DNA of 64,000 nt. Origin: Hyphomicrobiales bacterium (GTDB lineage Bacteria > Pseudomonadota > Alphaproteobacteria > Rhizobiales > Beijerinckiaceae). The stretch is taken from positions 1-64,000 of the forward strand of contig JAIXSM010000027.1 in NCBI GenBank assembly GCA_027484655.1, in the 5' to 3' direction. The notes under the pieces were generated by a model. That model was not told where the DNA came from and did not search any database. It worked only from the letters and a program-made list of their open reading frames with translations. The position numbers and the translations under genes were made by a program. Of this stretch, positions 1 to 9,453 are shown in pieces. The number at the start of each line of letters is the position of its first letter. The stretch's first letter is position 1.

Positions 1-369
1 AAGGCCGACGTGTGGCCGCTGAACCCCGAGGGCGAGATCTTCTGCATGCTCATGATCGAGGATCTGGAAGGCATCCATAACCTCGAGGAAATGCTCTCCA
101 AGGTGAAGGGCATCGGCGCCATCCTCATCGGCGAAGGCGACCTCTCCCAGGAGCTGGGCTACCCGCGCCAGTACGAGCACCCGGTGGTGCTGAAGCACAT
201 GGCCGAGATCGTGAAGATCGCCAAGGCGAACAACGTGGTCGTCGGCCATCCGCACGTCGACCAGAAGAACGTGCAGCGCGTGCTCGACGAAGGCTACCGC
301 TTCCTGATGCCAGCGCCCGAGCGCACGTTCAAGGCGCTCGAAGCGGGTCTTGCGGCCGCCGGCCGCTAA
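1..369 (+). CDS. HpcH/HpaI aldolase/citrate lyase family protein, 3' part
   Basis: Only the last 122 residues are inside the window; the frame is open to the left edge. The segment IEDLEGIHNLEEML followed by GAILIGEGDLSQELGYP matches the C-terminal half of class II HpcH/HpaI aldolases (metal-dependent cleavage of 2-keto-hydroxy acids to pyruvate plus an aldehyde), where a G-x-x-DLS-x-x-LG motif contributes to substrate and metal binding. The next gene starts 13 bp after the stop and is a dihydroxyphthalate-decarboxylase-like protein, so the two are probably one catabolic operon. The exact substrate cannot be read from this fragment. Confidence 0.8.
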   Translation, partial: KADVWPLNPEGEIFCMLMIEDLEGIHNLEEMLSKVKGIGAILIGEGDLSQELGYPRQYEHPVVLKHMAEIVKIAKANNVVVGHPHVDQKNVQRVLDEGYRFLMPAPERTFKALEAGLAAAGR

Positions 370-382
370 GCGGAGAGCGTTC

Positions 383-1297
383 ATGCCCACATTCCCTGCG
401 ACCGGCCCGGTGACGCTGCGCACCAACCTCGCCGACTCGCAACTGGCGAATGGGTTGAAGACAGGCGAGGTCTCCACAGACCTCGTCAACTTCGACTTCT
501 GCGGCCCCAAGACTGCGAACCAGGGCTTCAAGCCCATGGTGCGCGAGGGCAAGTTCGACGCGGGCGAACTCGCGATCGTCACGTTCATGCAGGCGCTGGA
601 CTATGGCAAGCCGCTGGTGCTGCTGCCGGCCACCATGGTGGGGCGGTTCCAGCATCAGTTCTTCGTGTGCCGCAAGGAGCGCGCGCCGATGGACCCGAAG
701 ACGCTGGAGGGCAAGCGCGTCGCGGTGCGTTCCTACACGCAGACGACCGGCGTATGGGTGCGCGGCATCCTGCAGGACGAGTACGGCGTCGACCTCAACA
801 AGCTCAAGTGGCTATGCTGGGACGACCCGCATCTGGCCGAATACACCGATCCGCCGGAGCTGGTGGAGCGCGCGCCCAAGGATGGGCCTGCGCTCAACGA
901 CATTGCGCTTGCGGGCGAGGCGGACGCGGTGATTCCGGCCGCCGACCTGCTGGCGCACCCGGACATGCGCACCGTCGTGGAGAACCCCGACGAGGCGGGC
1001 CGGCGCTGGGGCGAGAAATACGGCTGCGGTCACATCAACCATATGTTCGCGGTGCATCGCGATCTGCCGAAGGAACGCCCAGATGTGGTGCGCGAGATCT
1101 ATCGCGTGCTGCACGAGAGCAAGACCGCCGGCGGCCTGCCGAAGGCGGGCGAGATCGACCAGCTGCCGTTCGGGTTCGAGCACTGCCGCAAGTCGCTCGA
1201 ACTGATCGCCCGCTACGCCTACGAGCAGAAGGTCGTGAAAAAGCTCTATCGGCCAGAAGAGCTGTTTGATGAGATGACGATCAAGCTGGGATCGTAA
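383..1297 (+). CDS. 4,5-dihydroxyphthalate decarboxylase-like / NMT1-THI5-like protein
   Basis: This 304-residue protein has no signal peptide. It resembles the 4,5-dihydroxyphthalate decarboxylase family, which has a periplasmic-binding-protein-like fold (related to NMT1/THI5), with features such as FDAGELAIVTFMQALDYGKPLVLLP and a central GKRVAVRSYTQTTGVWVRG. Members convert 4,5-dihydroxyphthalate to protocatechuate, but many homologues are annotated by similarity only. ATG at 383 is preceded by GGAGAG with good spacing, so an upstream in-frame extension into the preceding gene is not needed. It follows the aldolase gene by 13 bp and is closed by a strong hairpin. Substrate assignment is uncertain. 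Confidence 0.7.
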   Translation: MPTFPATGPVTLRTNLADSQLANGLKTGEVSTDLVNFDFCGPKTANQGFKPMVREGKFDAGELAIVTFMQALDYGKPLVLLPATMVGRFQHQFFVCRKERAPMDPKTLEGKRVAVRSYTQTTGVWVRGILQDEYGVDLNKLKWLCWDDPHLAEYTDPPELVERAPKDGPALNDIALAGEADAVIPAADLLAHPDMRTVVENPDEAGRRWGEKYGCGHINHMFAVHRDLPKERPDVVREIYRVLHESKTAGGLPKAGEIDQLPFGFEHCRKSLELIARYAYEQKVVKKLYRPEELFDEMTIKLGS

Positions 1298-1302
1298 TCA
1301 GC

Positions 1303-1328
1303 AAAGGGCGGCTCCCGGGCCGCCCTTT
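1303..1328. terminator. Bidirectional rho-independent-type hairpin
   Basis: A 9-bp perfect stem (AAAGGGCGG / CCGCCCTTT) with an 8-nt loop lies between the stop of the decarboxylase-like gene and the stop of fmt, which run toward each other. The A/T ends give a U-tract in both directions. Confidence 0.8.
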
Positions 1329-1333
1329 CGCTT

Positions 1334-2257
1334 TCAGAGCACGCTGGCCGGCAACGCCTGCACGCCGCGCAAAAACTCATCCGCCGAGACCGGCTTGCCG
1401 CCGGCGCGCTGCACCTGCGTCAATCGCACAGCCCCATTCCCGCAGGCGACGACGAGCCCGCCGGGCAGAACCGCACCAGGCGCGCCTGAGCCGGCCGCGC
1501 GCGTCGAGCGCAGAACCTTCACCCGCTCCAAGCCTTTGCCAAAGTCCGCCTCGAACCACGCGCCGGGGAATGGGGAGAGACCCCGGATGCGGTTGTGCAC
1601 AGCGGCAGCGTCCTGCGCCCAATCGATGCGGCACTCCGCCTTCTCGATCTTGTGAGCGTAAAGCACGCCCTCTTCGGGCTGCGGGGTGAACGACAGCCGC
1701 CCCTGCCCCAGCGCGGCCAGCGCCTCGACCGCGAGGCCAGCGCCCGCACCCATGAGCGCGTCATGCAGATCGCCCGCCGTGGCGTCGGGCTCAATGGGCA
1801 GCCGCGCGGTGAGCGCCACAGGACCCGTGTCGAGACCCTCCTCCATGCGCATCACCATCACGCCGGTTTGCGCGTCGCCAGCCATGATCGCCCGCTGGAT
1901 GGGAGCCGCTCCGCGCCAGCGCGGCAACAGGGACGCGTGGAGGTTAAGGCAGCCGTGGCGCGGCGCGTCGAGGATCGGCCTGGGCAGGATCAGCCCGTAG
2001 GCGACCACCACGGCCACATCGGCGTTGTGGGAGCAAAACAGCTCGGTCTGCTCGGAATCGCGCAGCGAGCGCGGCGTGAACACCGGGATGCCGCGCGTGT
2101 CGGCAAGTTCGTGCACCGGCGATTTGGTGAGCGTGAGACCGCGCCTGCCGGCGGGTTTCGGCGCACGGGTGTAGCAGGCGACGATATCATGCGCGTCCGC
2201 AATCGCGGCGAGCGTCGCGACCGAAAAGGCGGGCGTGCCCATGAAGACGACGCGCAA
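1334..2257 (-). CDS. fmt: Methionyl-tRNA formyltransferase
   Basis: Formylates the initiator Met-tRNA with 10-formyl-THF. The 307-residue protein starts with the family N-terminus [10 protein letters not shown], carries the catalytic segment [18 protein letters not shown] (Asn and His of the formyltransferase active site) and GLDTGPV with the catalytic Asp, then the C-terminal OB-like domain ([27 protein letters not shown]). The start codon is TTG at 2257, preceded by AAAGGGA at proper distance, and gives the expected N-terminus. It lies 23 bp downstream of def on the same strand, the classic def-fmt pair, so the two are probably cotranscribed. Confidence 0.95.
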   Translation of the reverse strand: MRVVFMGTPAFSVATLAAIADAHDIVACYTRAPKPAGRRGLTLTKSPVHELADTRGIPVFTPRSLRDSEQTELFCSHNADVAVVVAYGLILPRPILDAPRHGCLNLHASLLPRWRGAAPIQRAIMAGDAQTGVMVMRMEEGLDTGPVALTARLPIEPDATAGDLHDALMGAGAGLAVEALAALGQGRLSFTPQPEEGVLYAHKIEKAECRIDWAQDAAAVHNRIRGLSPFPGAWFEADFGKGLERVKVLRSTRAAGSGAPGAVLPGGLVVACGNGAVRLTQVQRAGGKPVSADEFLRGVQALPASVL

Positions 2258-2280
2258 GCGGATCCCTTTCGTGGGCGGCG

Positions 2281-2811
2281 TCAGGCGCCGCGCAGGCGCG
2301 CGTCCTTGACGAAGCGCTTGATGACCCGGTCGCGCTTGAGGCGCGACAGGTGATCGATGAACAGCACGCCGTCCAGATGGTCGATCTCATGCTGGATGCA
2401 CGTGGCGAGCAGGCCGTCGGCGTCCATCTCCTGCATGGCGCCGGCGCGATCCAGATAGCGCATGCGCACCCGGGCGGGCCGCTCCACTTCCGCGTAGTAG
2501 TCCGGGATCGAGAGGCAGCCCTCCTCGTAAACGGAGCGCTCGTCCGAGGCCTTCACGATCTCAGGATTGATGAGAAAGATCGGGTTCTTGACCTCCTCTT
2601 TCTCCTCACCCTCGCGCTTGGCCACATCAACAACCACAACGCGCTTGGCCACACCCACCTGTATGGCCGCCAGACCGATGCCCGGCGCGTCGTACATGGT
2701 CTCCAGCATGTCATCGAGAAGCGTCCGCACGTCGCCATCGACCCCGCTCACCGGGGCGGACGCAAGCCGAAGCCTGTTGTCGGGAAGCGTGAGGATCGGC
2801 ATCAGGGACAT
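2281..2811 (-). CDS. def: Peptide deformylase
   Basis: Removes the formyl group from nascent N-termini. All three family motifs are present: GIGLAAIQ (motif 1), EGCLS (motif 2, metal Cys) and QHEIDHLDG (motif 3, HExxH metal site). The frame stays open to a TTG at 2844, but a hairpin that looks like the terminator of the preceding gene covers that codon, so the ATG at 2811 ([11 protein letters not shown]) is preferred; a third candidate is ATG at 2802. From 2811 the protein has 176 residues, a normal size. It lies upstream of fmt in the same direction. Confidence 0.95.
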   Translation of the reverse strand: MSLMPILTLPDNRLRLASAPVSGVDGDVRTLLDDMLETMYDAPGIGLAAIQVGVAKRVVVVDVAKREGEEKEEVKNPIFLINPEIVKASDERSVYEEGCLSIPDYYAEVERPARVRMRYLDRAGAMQEMDADGLLATCIQHEIDHLDGVLFIDHLSRLKRDRVIKRFVKDARLRGA

Positions 2812-2843
2812 GGCGTGGAGCGTCCGTCGTCTCAAAAGAAGCA

Positions 2844-2870
2844 AGCCCGCCTGACATAATCAGGCGGGCT
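2844..2870 (-). terminator. Terminator hairpin of the 2900-3310 gene
   Basis: Perfect 11-bp stem (AGCCCGCCTGA / TCAGGCGGGCT) with a 5-nt loop. Read on the minus strand it is followed by TGCTTCTTTTG, a moderately U-rich tail. It separates the small hypothetical gene from def. Confidence 0.75.
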
Positions 2871-2899
2871 GCGGGAATCAATCGGGCGCCAATGCGGCC

Positions 2900-3310
2900 T
2901 CAGCTGACGCCGACCGGCCGGCGCGTGAGGTCAAAAGTGCGGACGCGCGGCGTCAACTGAATGCGCGGGCGGGTACGCTCCACCACGACCGCCGGACGCG
3001 CGCGATCGATCACGACGGGCGTGCGCGTGCGCGCGCGCTCCACAATCACAGCGCGCTCCGCCCCGCGACGGTCGGCGACCACGCGCTTCTCAATGCCCTT
3101 TGCCTCTTGAGCGGCCTGCAGCACGAGCGGACGAACCTCATCAACGCTCACGCCCATGAAGCCTGCGGCGATCTCCACCTGCGCGTCGAGCTCATCGGCG
3201 AGACCCTGCGCCGCCGCAATAGCCTCCTCGATGGTGGGTGGGCACTTCTTGATCCTGATCGGGGGCAGGGTCTTCGGGTCCACCGTGCGCTTTGTCCCGG
3301 CGCGCTTCAT
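2900..3310 (-). CDS. Small basic hypothetical protein with a VVxERxR repeat tail
   Basis: I do not recognise this 136-residue protein beyond a vague resemblance to short conserved hypotheticals of Hyphomicrobiales. Residues 1-25 are Lys/Arg-rich; residues 25-72 (PTIEEAIAAAQGLADELDAQ onward) look helical and acidic and include FMGVSVDEVRPLVLQAA; residues 87-114 hold three tandem units AVIVERAR, PVVIDRAR and AVVVERTR; the tail is Arg-rich. There is no signal peptide or membrane segment. ATG at 3310 has GGAAGGA upstream, and its own terminator follows, so it is probably a single-gene transcript. The Arg-rich tail suggests nucleic-acid or acidic-partner binding, but that is inference. Confidence 0.6.
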   Translation of the reverse strand: MKRAGTKRTVDPKTLPPIRIKKCPPTIEEAIAAAQGLADELDAQVEIAAGFMGVSVDEVRPLVLQAAQEAKGIEKRVVADRRGAERAVIVERARTRTPVVIDRARPAVVVERTRPRIQLTPRVRTFDLTRRPVGVS

Positions 3311-3570
3311 GACAACAATTCCTTCCAGCGTTTATTCAACATGCCCGATTTCTTGCACCGCAACAAGCAATTTGTGCGCTGCACCATGGAGGGGACCGCG
3401 AGCGGTACGCGAACCCCGATAACCCGAACCTTGGCAGGCCGACGCGAAACCGGCGCACATCAACCCACTCACCTCGGATCAACTGCCATGATCCAGGTCA
3501 TTTTTGGCCAAACAACGGCGCCCGGAGCGCCGTGCGTTGCGACACAATGACAGGCGGCTGCTTTTCCCTG
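3311..3570. other. Intergenic stretch between recR and the hypothetical gene
   Basis: This 260-bp stretch holds the putative promoter of the 2900-3310 gene in its left part (AT-richer, TTGAATAAACG-like on the minus strand). On its right side a GC hairpin CGGCGC-ccgga-GCGCCG (3518-3534) may end the recR transcript. No gene is supported. Confidence 0.45.
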
Positions 3571-4176
3571 TCAGAACGGGGTCCGCTGCCTCATAGCGGC
3601 GGCGAGAGTCCCCTCGTCCAGGTAATCCAGTTCGCCCCCAACGGGCACGCCATGCGCCAGACGCGTGATTCGCGCCCCGGTATGGGCGAGCACGTCGGTG
3701 ATGTAATGGGCCGTCGTCTGCCCGTCTACGGTTGCGTTGACGGCGAGGATCACTTCGGAGATCGCCCCTTCGACGACGCGACCGACGAGGGAGGCGATAT
3801 TGATGTCGTCAGGCCCGACGCCATCCAACGGCGACAAAACGCCGCCGAGCACGTGATAGCGGGCGTTTATGGCCCCAGCGCGTTCCAGCGCCCAGAGATC
3901 AGCGACTGTCTCGACCACAACAATGGCGGATGTGTCGCGCCGCGCATCGCTGCAAACGGTGCATGGATCGCTGGTGTCGATGTTGCCGCACGACGAGCAC
4001 ACGACGATGCGCTCCCTGGCGACCTGCATCGCGTCAGCGAGAGGTCCAAGCAGCTCGTTGCGCTTGCGAATGAGGTGCAAAGCCGCCCGCCGCGCCGATC
4101 GGGGACCAAGCCCCGGCAGGCGCGCAAGCAACTGGATCAGGCGCTCAATCTCGGGGCCTGCAATACGCTCGGGCAT
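3571..4176 (-). CDS. recR: Recombination protein RecR
   Basis: Acts with RecF and RecO in loading RecA at single-strand gaps. The 201-residue protein has the N-terminal helix-hairpin-helix region ([19 protein letters not shown]), a four-cysteine zinc finger ([14 protein letters not shown]) and a Toprim domain with [14 protein letters not shown], then [18 protein letters not shown]. The C-terminal Walker-B-like part is also normal. It lies 10 bp downstream of ybaB and in line with dnaX; dnaX-ybaB-recR is a widely conserved replication/repair operon. Confidence 0.97.
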   Translation of the reverse strand: MPERIAGPEIERLIQLLARLPGLGPRSARRAALHLIRKRNELLGPLADAMQVARERIVVCSSCGNIDTSDPCTVCSDARRDTSAIVVVETVADLWALERAGAINARYHVLGGVLSPLDGVGPDDINIASLVGRVVEGAISEVILAVNATVDGQTTAHYITDVLAHTGARITRLAHGVPVGGELDYLDEGTLAAAMRQRTPF

Positions 4177-4186
4177 CGCGGAGCCG

Positions 4187-4510
4187 TCAGAATGGGAGCT
4201 TCATGCCCGGAGGCAGGGGAAGGCCGGCCGTCACCGCCTTCATCTTCTCCTCAAGCAGCCGCTCAGCCTTCTTGCGGGCATCCTCGTGAGCGGCGATGAC
4301 CAGATCCTCAAGGATTTCGCCCTCGTCGGGCTTCATCAGCGAAGCGTCGATGGCGACGCCGCGCATGGCGCCTTTCGCAGTCAGGGTCACGCGAACCAGC
4401 CCGCCACCGGACTGACCCTCAACCTCTGTCTGCTCCATCTCGGCCTGAACTTCCTGCATCCGCGCCTGCATGGCCTGCGCTTGCTTCATCAGTCCCATGA
4501 TATCTTTCAT
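4187..4510 (-). CDS. YbaB/EbfC family nucleoid-associated protein
   Basis: A 107-residue DNA-binding dimer of the YbaB/EbfC family. The helical N-terminus ([21 protein letters not shown]) is followed by the beta-sheet [24 protein letters not shown] and a C-terminal helix rich in Glu/Lys, the usual alpha-beta-alpha layout. Length and position between dnaX and recR are typical. It starts at ATG 4510, 7 bp after the dnaX stop, so it is translated from the dnaX transcript. Confidence 0.95.
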   Translation of the reverse strand: MKDIMGLMKQAQAMQARMQEVQAEMEQTEVEGQSGGGLVRVTLTAKGAMRGVAIDASLMKPDEGEILEDLVIAAHEDARKKAERLLEEKMKAVTAGLPLPPGMKLPF

Positions 4511-4517
4511 GATTCCC

Positions 4518-6362
4518 TCAGAACTCTTCGTCTTCCGATTGGTCCGCGTAGGTCACCTCATCCGGGGCGTCGATGCCCACGGCCGGCTCGGCGGACTCAG
4601 GCCCAAGCGAACGGACGGCAACGATCTCAGCGCCCGGAAAGCGCTCCAGAACGCTGCGCACCAGCGGGTCAGCGCGCACGCCGGTCGCCCGGACGCGATC
4701 GCGTTCATCCTGTTGTTCCCGCAGGGTGGGCGCGCCCTGGGCCGAGGAAATCGCCACGAGCCAACGCTCGCCGGTCCACTCCTGCAAGCGCCGCATGAGG
4801 TTTGCAGCAAGTTGCGGCGAACCGCCCTCGGCGAGCGCAAACTCGATGGCGCCTCTTTCAAAACGCACCAGTCGCACATCCCGTTCGAGAGCGATGCGCA
4901 ACTGGATGTCGCGATTCGTCTGGGCGAGCGCCACCAGATCTTCAAACCGGGCGATCTGCACGCGGGGCGCGGCGGACGCCTCGGTGCGTGGTTGGGGCGC
5001 GATTTGCTGCTGCGGCGAAGCCTGCACGCGCAACGCCGCGGAGGCGCCGCCTCCCGCGGAGGGAGCGCTTGCGGAGACCCGCTGGCCGCCCCCATCCGAG
5101 CCGGCTGACGAGAGTCGCCGCAACACATCGTCCAGTGGCGGCAGGTCGGCCGCGTGCGCGATGCGCACCAGCACCATGTCGGCGGCGGCGAGAGGGCGCG
5201 GCGACTCACGCACCTCGGACAGGCCTGTCATGATGATTTGCCATGCCCGCGAAAGCGCCTGGATACCGAGCGAGCCGGCGAAAGCGCGGCCCTTCTCAGC
5301 CTCTTCCTGGCTAACGGACGCCTCCACCCGCAGACCCGGCACAAGCTTCAGGCGGGTTACGAAATGCACGAATTCAGCAAGTTCGATCAGCAGCAACGTA
5401 GGCTCAGCGCCTTGATCGAACTGCTCTTTCAGGATCGAGAGCGCCGTCGCGACATCGCCCTTCATCAGGGCCTCGAAGATGTCGATCACGCGCGTGCGGT
5501 CGGCGACGCCGAGCATATCGCGCACGGTCTCCTCGGAGATCGCATCCCCGGCGACGCCCGGGCCGTGCGCAATCGCCTGATCCAGCAACGACAAGGCGTC
5601 GCGAACGGAACCCTCCGCCGCCCGGGCGATGAGCGCCAGCGCCTTGTCGCTGATGCGCACGCCCTCGCGATCACAGATGGAAGCAAGGTGCGACATCATG
5701 AGGCCGGCATCAATGCGACGCAGGTCAAACCGCTGGCACCGCGAGCGAACCGTGATCGGAACCTTGTCGATCTCCGTGGTCGCGAACAGGAACTTCACAT
5801 GCGGCGGCGGCTCTTCGAGCGTTTTCAACAGGCCGTTGAAGGCGGCCTTCGACAGCATGTGAACTTCGTCGATGATGAACACCTTGTAGCGGGCCATCAC
5901 CGGCTTGTAGCGGGCGCTCTCGATGATCTCGCGAACATCGTCGATGCCGGTGTTGGACGCCGCGTCCATCTCGATCACGTCGACGTGGCGCGACTCGATG
6001 ATCGCCGGGCAGTGGACGCCCAGTGCATGCATGTCGATGGTCGGCCGCGTGATCGCGGGGGCGCCATTATGCGCGGGGAGCTCGTAGTTGAAGGCGCGGG
6101 CAAGAATGCGCGCGGTCGTGGTCTTGCCCACGCCGCGCACGCCCGTGAGAATGTAGGCTTGGTGGATCCGGTCGATCTCGAACGCGTTGCGCAGCGTCCG
6201 GACCATCGCATCCTGGCCGATGAGATCGTCAAAGGTGGAGGGACGATACTTGCGCGCGAGCACCCGGTAGGGACTGGAACCCTGCCCAGAGGGCGCCTCG
6301 ACGTCGAAGCGACCCTGCGCAACCATGTCCGGCTGGTGCTCCAGAGGGCGACCTTCTTCCAT
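4518..6362 (-). CDS. dnaX: DNA polymerase III subunits gamma/tau
   Basis: Clamp-loader ATPase. The Walker A motif is [13 protein letters not shown], the Walker B region [11 protein letters not shown], the sensor region [21 protein letters not shown]. The C-terminal 200 residues are Ala/Ser/Gln-rich then an alpha-beta domain for polymerase contact. ATG at 6362 ([13 protein letters not shown]) is chosen; a GTG at 6398 is also in frame. The zinc-module insertion between Walker A and the [16 protein letters not shown] motif has only one cysteine (GVHCPAI) instead of the usual four. The SRP RNA gene lies 54 bp upstream, so dnaX may be read from that promoter region. Confidence 0.96.
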   Translation of the reverse strand: MEEGRPLEHQPDMVAQGRFDVEAPSGQGSSPYRVLARKYRPSTFDDLIGQDAMVRTLRNAFEIDRIHQAYILTGVRGVGKTTTARILARAFNYELPAHNGAPAITRPTIDMHALGVHCPAIIESRHVDVIEMDAASNTGIDDVREIIESARYKPVMARYKVFIIDEVHMLSKAAFNGLLKTLEEPPPHVKFLFATTEIDKVPITVRSRCQRFDLRRIDAGLMMSHLASICDREGVRISDKALALIARAAEGSVRDALSLLDQAIAHGPGVAGDAISEETVRDMLGVADRTRVIDIFEALMKGDVATALSILKEQFDQGAEPTLLLIELAEFVHFVTRLKLVPGLRVEASVSQEEAEKGRAFAGSLGIQALSRAWQIIMTGLSEVRESPRPLAAADMVLVRIAHAADLPPLDDVLRRLSSAGSDGGGQRVSASAPSAGGGASAALRVQASPQQQIAPQPRTEASAAPRVQIARFEDLVALAQTNRDIQLRIALERDVRLVRFERGAIEFALAEGGSPQLAANLMRRLQEWTGERWLVAISSAQGAPTLREQQDERDRVRATGVRADPLVRSVLERFPGAEIVAVRSLGPESAEPAVGIDAPDEVTYADQSEDEEF

Positions 6363-6416
6363 GGATATCGTCCGAAGGCTTGTGGAGGCCAAGGACACCT
6401 GCGCCCGAGCCGTTCA

Positions 6417-6513
6417 GGTGGGAGGCTGGACGATGACCCGTCCGTTCTCGTTAGGGCTGCTTCCTTCCGGACCTGACCCGGTTGGCGAGTGGTGCGTCCA
6501 ACGCCAACCTCCC
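6417..6513 (-). ncRNA. ffs: Signal recognition particle RNA (4.5S-type)
   Basis: The minus strand has the invariant SRP core GTCAGGTCCGGAAGGAAGC (about 6456-6476), which forms the asymmetric loop and GGAA tetraloop bound by Ffh. The flanks pair: GGGAGGTTGG near 6513 with CCTCCC near 6420-6425. The length of about 97 nt fits the short bacterial SRP RNA. Position directly upstream of dnaX is common in alphaproteobacteria. The ends are estimates from pairing and the upstream promoter. Confidence 0.93.
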
Positions 6514-6518
6514 GCCCC

Positions 6519-6547
6519 TATTTGGCAGTCGCCGTCCAGTTTCGCAA
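6519..6547 (-). promoter_or_regulatory. Sigma-70-type promoter of the SRP RNA
   Basis: On the minus strand a -35 TTGCGA (6542-6547) and -10 CAAATA (6519-6524) are separated by 17 bp. Transcription would start at about 6512-6513, at the GGGAGG that opens the terminal SRP stem. Confidence 0.6.
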
Positions 6548-6624
6548 GCGCCGACCGAAGAATTCCGCCTGCGCCGGGCCCCATGGCGTAGCAGGAGCGA
6601 CGGTCTCGCACTAAAGTCGCCAAT

Positions 6625-7620
6625 ATGAACAACCGCTTCCCAGAACCTTCCGCCCTCACCGGCTACGCCTTCAACCCTCTCGACCGGTGCGCCGCCCGGC
6701 GCGACGACCCTGCATTCATCGCCGACCTGTTGGCGGCGCCGCAGACGCGACTTTTCGTCATCGGGCGCGACCGGCCGGCCCTCAAGATCACGGCGGCGGG
6801 CGTCGATCCGCTCTTCACGCTGGAGGAGGCGCGAGCCCTCGGCGTCTTGCGCGAGATTGTGCTGCTGGGCCGCGACGGAGAGCGGGCGCTGTTTGGGGCG
6901 CAACTGGACGATGGCGCCATCATTTCCCGCGAAGCGGCGGACGAGGGCGCATTCATCGAGACCTGGCGGCTGATCGTCACGGCGCGTCCCGAAGTCCTGC
7001 TCAAGGACCTGCGCGCGATCACCATGGAAGGCCTGCTGCCCGTCGAGCAGATTGGCGCTCTGGGGCAGGCCAAGAGCCTCCTGAACTGGCACGCGCGGCA
7101 CCGGTACTGCAGCATGTGCGGCGGGCGCACGGAGCTGGCGTCCGCCGGGTACCGGCGCGAGTGCCGTTCCTGCGGCGCCCAGCATTTTCCGCGCACGGAC
7201 CCGGTCGTCATCATGCTGGCGGTGCGCGGGGACCGCTGCCTGATGGGCCGCCAGCCGCGCTTCAACAAGGGCATGTACTCAGCCCTGGCCGGCTTTCTGG
7301 AGCCGGGCGAAACCATTGAGGACGCAGTGCGCCGCGAAATCAGCGAGGAGTCCGGCGTGCGTGTTGGCCGCGTCGCCTATCACGCCTCGCAACCGTGGCC
7401 GTTCCCGTCCTCGATCATGATCGGCTGCATCGCGGAGGCGCTTTCGGACGCCATCGAAATTGACCGCGCCGAACTGGAGGACTGCCGCTGGTTTTCGCGC
7501 GCCGACGTGGAGGCGATGCTCGCCGGCGCCCATCCGCAAGGATTCCTGGCGCCGAACCCGGTGGCTATCGCGCACCATCTGGTGCGCGCGTGGGTTGCGG
7601 GCGAGACGCCGGAGTTTTAG
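6625..7620 (+). CDS. nudC: NAD(+)/NADH pyrophosphatase, NudC family
   Basis: Hydrolyses NADH to NMNH and AMP and removes NAD caps from RNA. The 331-residue protein has the NudC-type order: N-terminal domain, a four-cysteine zinc ribbon (CSMCGG ... CRSCGAQHFPRTDP), the Nudix box (GFLEPGETIEDAVRREISEE with the conserved Glu residues) and the NADH-specific SQPWPFPSS motif right after it. ATG at 6625 starts the family N-terminus. It is convergent with the prephenate dehydratase gene, with a 4-bp overlap at the stops. Confidence 0.94.
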   Translation: MNNRFPEPSALTGYAFNPLDRCAARRDDPAFIADLLAAPQTRLFVIGRDRPALKITAAGVDPLFTLEEARALGVLREIVLLGRDGERALFGAQLDDGAIISREAADEGAFIETWRLIVTARPEVLLKDLRAITMEGLLPVEQIGALGQAKSLLNWHARHRYCSMCGGRTELASAGYRRECRSCGAQHFPRTDPVVIMLAVRGDRCLMGRQPRFNKGMYSALAGFLEPGETIEDAVRREISEESGVRVGRVAYHASQPWPFPSSIMIGCIAEALSDAIEIDRAELEDCRWFSRADVEAMLAGAHPQGFLAPNPVAIAHHLVRAWVAGETPEF

Positions 7621-8498
7621 GGCGTCTCCAGCGCCTCGCTGGCCATCGAGGCGCGGAAGGCGTGCGCCGGATAGACGCCCAGAATGCGGAATTCGCGGGA
7701 GAAAAACGCGAGTTCCTCAAGCGCCCGGGCGAGCGGGGGATCGTTGGGATGCCCCTCCACATCGGCGAGGAACATGGTGGCTGAGAACTCGCCCTCCACC
7801 ATGTAGCTCTCGATCTTGGTCATGTTGACGCCGTTGGTGGCGAAGCCGCCCAGCGCCTTGTAGAGCGCGGCCGGCACGTTGCGCACGCGGAATACGAAGG
7901 TCGTCACCATCGGCCTGTTGTCCGACTCCGCCCACTGGGGCTCGCGCGACAGCACGATGAACCGCGTGGTGTTGTGCTTTTCGTCCTCCACATCACGCAT
8001 GAGCGTCACAAGATCGTAGATCTCAGCCGCCAGCGCGGGCGCGAACGCCGCCTTTTCAGGATCGCCCCACTGGGCGATCTGCCGGGCCGCGCCGGCGGTG
8101 TCGCCAGCGATGACCGGGGTGAGACCCAGCTGGCGTGTAATCTTGCGGCATTGCCCCAGCGCGTGGATGTGGCTGTAGACCGACTTGATCGTCGCCAGCG
8201 ACGCCCCCTTCACAGCCATGAGCTGGAAGTGAATGGGCAGAAAGTACTCGCCAATGATGTGCAGGCCCGAGCCGGGCAGGAAATGGTGGATGTCCGCCAC
8301 CCGCCCGGCGATCGAGTTCTCGATCGGGATCATGCCAAGGCCCGCCGCGCCGTCCGTGATCGCCGCGAAGGCATCCTCGAACGTGGCGCACGGAAGCGGC
8401 TCCCAGTCAGGATACACATCGCGGCAGGCGATGTGGGAGTTTGCGCCCGGCTCACCCTGATAGGCGATGACCCTCGGCGCGGTTCTGGATTTCATCAT
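7617..8498 (-). CDS. pheA: Prephenate dehydratase
   Basis: Converts prephenate to phenylpyruvate in phenylalanine synthesis; here a stand-alone dehydratase without chorismate mutase. The 293-residue protein starts [13 protein letters not shown], has [11 protein letters not shown], and the catalytic NTTRF motif (Thr-Arg-Phe). The C-terminal ACT domain carries [14 protein letters not shown], corresponding to the GALV and ESRP motifs that bind Phe for feedback inhibition. Its ATG overlaps the kdsB stop by 4 bp (ATGATGA), so translation is coupled to kdsB. Confidence 0.95.
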   Translation of the reverse strand: MMKSRTAPRVIAYQGEPGANSHIACRDVYPDWEPLPCATFEDAFAAITDGAAGLGMIPIENSIAGRVADIHHFLPGSGLHIIGEYFLPIHFQLMAVKGASLATIKSVYSHIHALGQCRKITRQLGLTPVIAGDTAGAARQIAQWGDPEKAAFAPALAAEIYDLVTLMRDVEDEKHNTTRFIVLSREPQWAESDNRPMVTTFVFRVRNVPAALYKALGGFATNGVNMTKIESYMVEGEFSATMFLADVEGHPNDPPLARALEELAFFSREFRILGVYPAHAFRASMASEALETP

Positions 8499-9262
8499 GA
8501 TTTCTCCGCGGCTCCCTGGAGCCTCAAGGACAACGGCTTCGAGAGCGCGGCGCGGGCGCGTTCGAGATCCTCTGGCGTATCCACGCCCAGGGGCACAGCG
8601 CCGACAACCATCGCGTCAATGCGCATGCCGGCTTCAATCGCGCGGAGTTGCTCCAGCCGCTCCCTCTGCTCCAGTTGCGAGGGCGGCAGGGCGACAAAGG
8701 CGGCGAGCGCCGAGCGTCGGTAACCGTACAGGCCGATGTGATGATAGAGCGGCCCGTCGCCCCAAGGCGCCGTCGCTCGGGTGAAATAGAGCGCGCGCAA
8801 GCGGTCCGGAGCGATATGGGAGCCGACCACCTTCACCACGTTGGGATTGGTTTTTTCCTCCTCCGCGCTGATCAGAGCGACGAGGGTCGAGATATGAACG
8901 TCCGCATCCCTGAGCGGCGTGAGGGAGGCACGCACAGACGCAGGATCGATGGTGGGCAGGTCGCCCTGAAGATTTACCACCACGTCGAAACGACCGTCGG
9001 GGTCTACGGCCGCAAGGGCCTCCTGGATGCGGTCTGAGCCGGAGGGATGATCTGGGCGCGTGAGGACGGCGCGTCCGCCAGCGGCGCGCACCGCATCTGC
9101 TATTTCCGAGGAATCGGCCGCAACCACCACAGGGCCCACATCGGCCTCCATGGCGCGACGCCATACGTGGACGACCATCGGCTCGCCGCAAATGTCGGCG
9201 AGGGGCTTGCGCGGCAGGCGGGTGGCCGCAAGGCGCGCGGGGACCAAAACGAGTGGATTCAC
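8495..9262 (-). CDS. kdsB: 3-deoxy-manno-octulosonate cytidylyltransferase
   Basis: Activates KDO as CMP-KDO for lipopolysaccharide. The N-terminal nucleotide-binding motif is [19 protein letters not shown] (family RxxSxRxPxKxL); VVNLQGDLP and [11 protein letters not shown]-like [10 protein letters not shown] plus EQLRAIEAG and [12 protein letters not shown] are family hallmarks. The open frame reaches 9346, but the first 28 residues lack similarity to the family; GTG at 9262 yields a normal 255-residue protein and is preferred, although the Shine-Dalgarno there is weak. Coupled to pheA by overlap. Confidence 0.93.
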   Translation of the reverse strand: MNPLVLVPARLAATRLPRKPLADICGEPMVVHVWRRAMEADVGPVVVAADSSEIADAVRAAGGRAVLTRPDHPSGSDRIQEALAAVDPDGRFDVVVNLQGDLPTIDPASVRASLTPLRDADVHISTLVALISAEEEKTNPNVVKVVGSHIAPDRLRALYFTRATAPWGDGPLYHHIGLYGYRRSALAAFVALPPSQLEQRERLEQLRAIEAGMRIDAMVVGAVPLGVDTPEDLERARAALSKPLSLRLQGAAEKS

Positions 9263-9453
9263 GGACAGATCCGTCTGGGCGCCGCCCGAGGCGGCAAAAG
9301 GTAGCAATCTGCGAACGGTTATTACGTGTTGCCAAGCGGGGCGCAATCCCTGTATCCAACGCGGCGACTTGCCGCCCCCGCGGTCACTGAATCATGTCAT
9401 AGACAATCGCGGGCCTGCGGAGCGGAGACCAGGGCGGAGCCTTGAGAGACATG

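Noticed and set aside
5154-6476. 440-codon open frame antisense to dnaX
   Set aside because: Low-complexity Arg/Asp/His sequence opposite a conserved gene; also runs into the SRP RNA.
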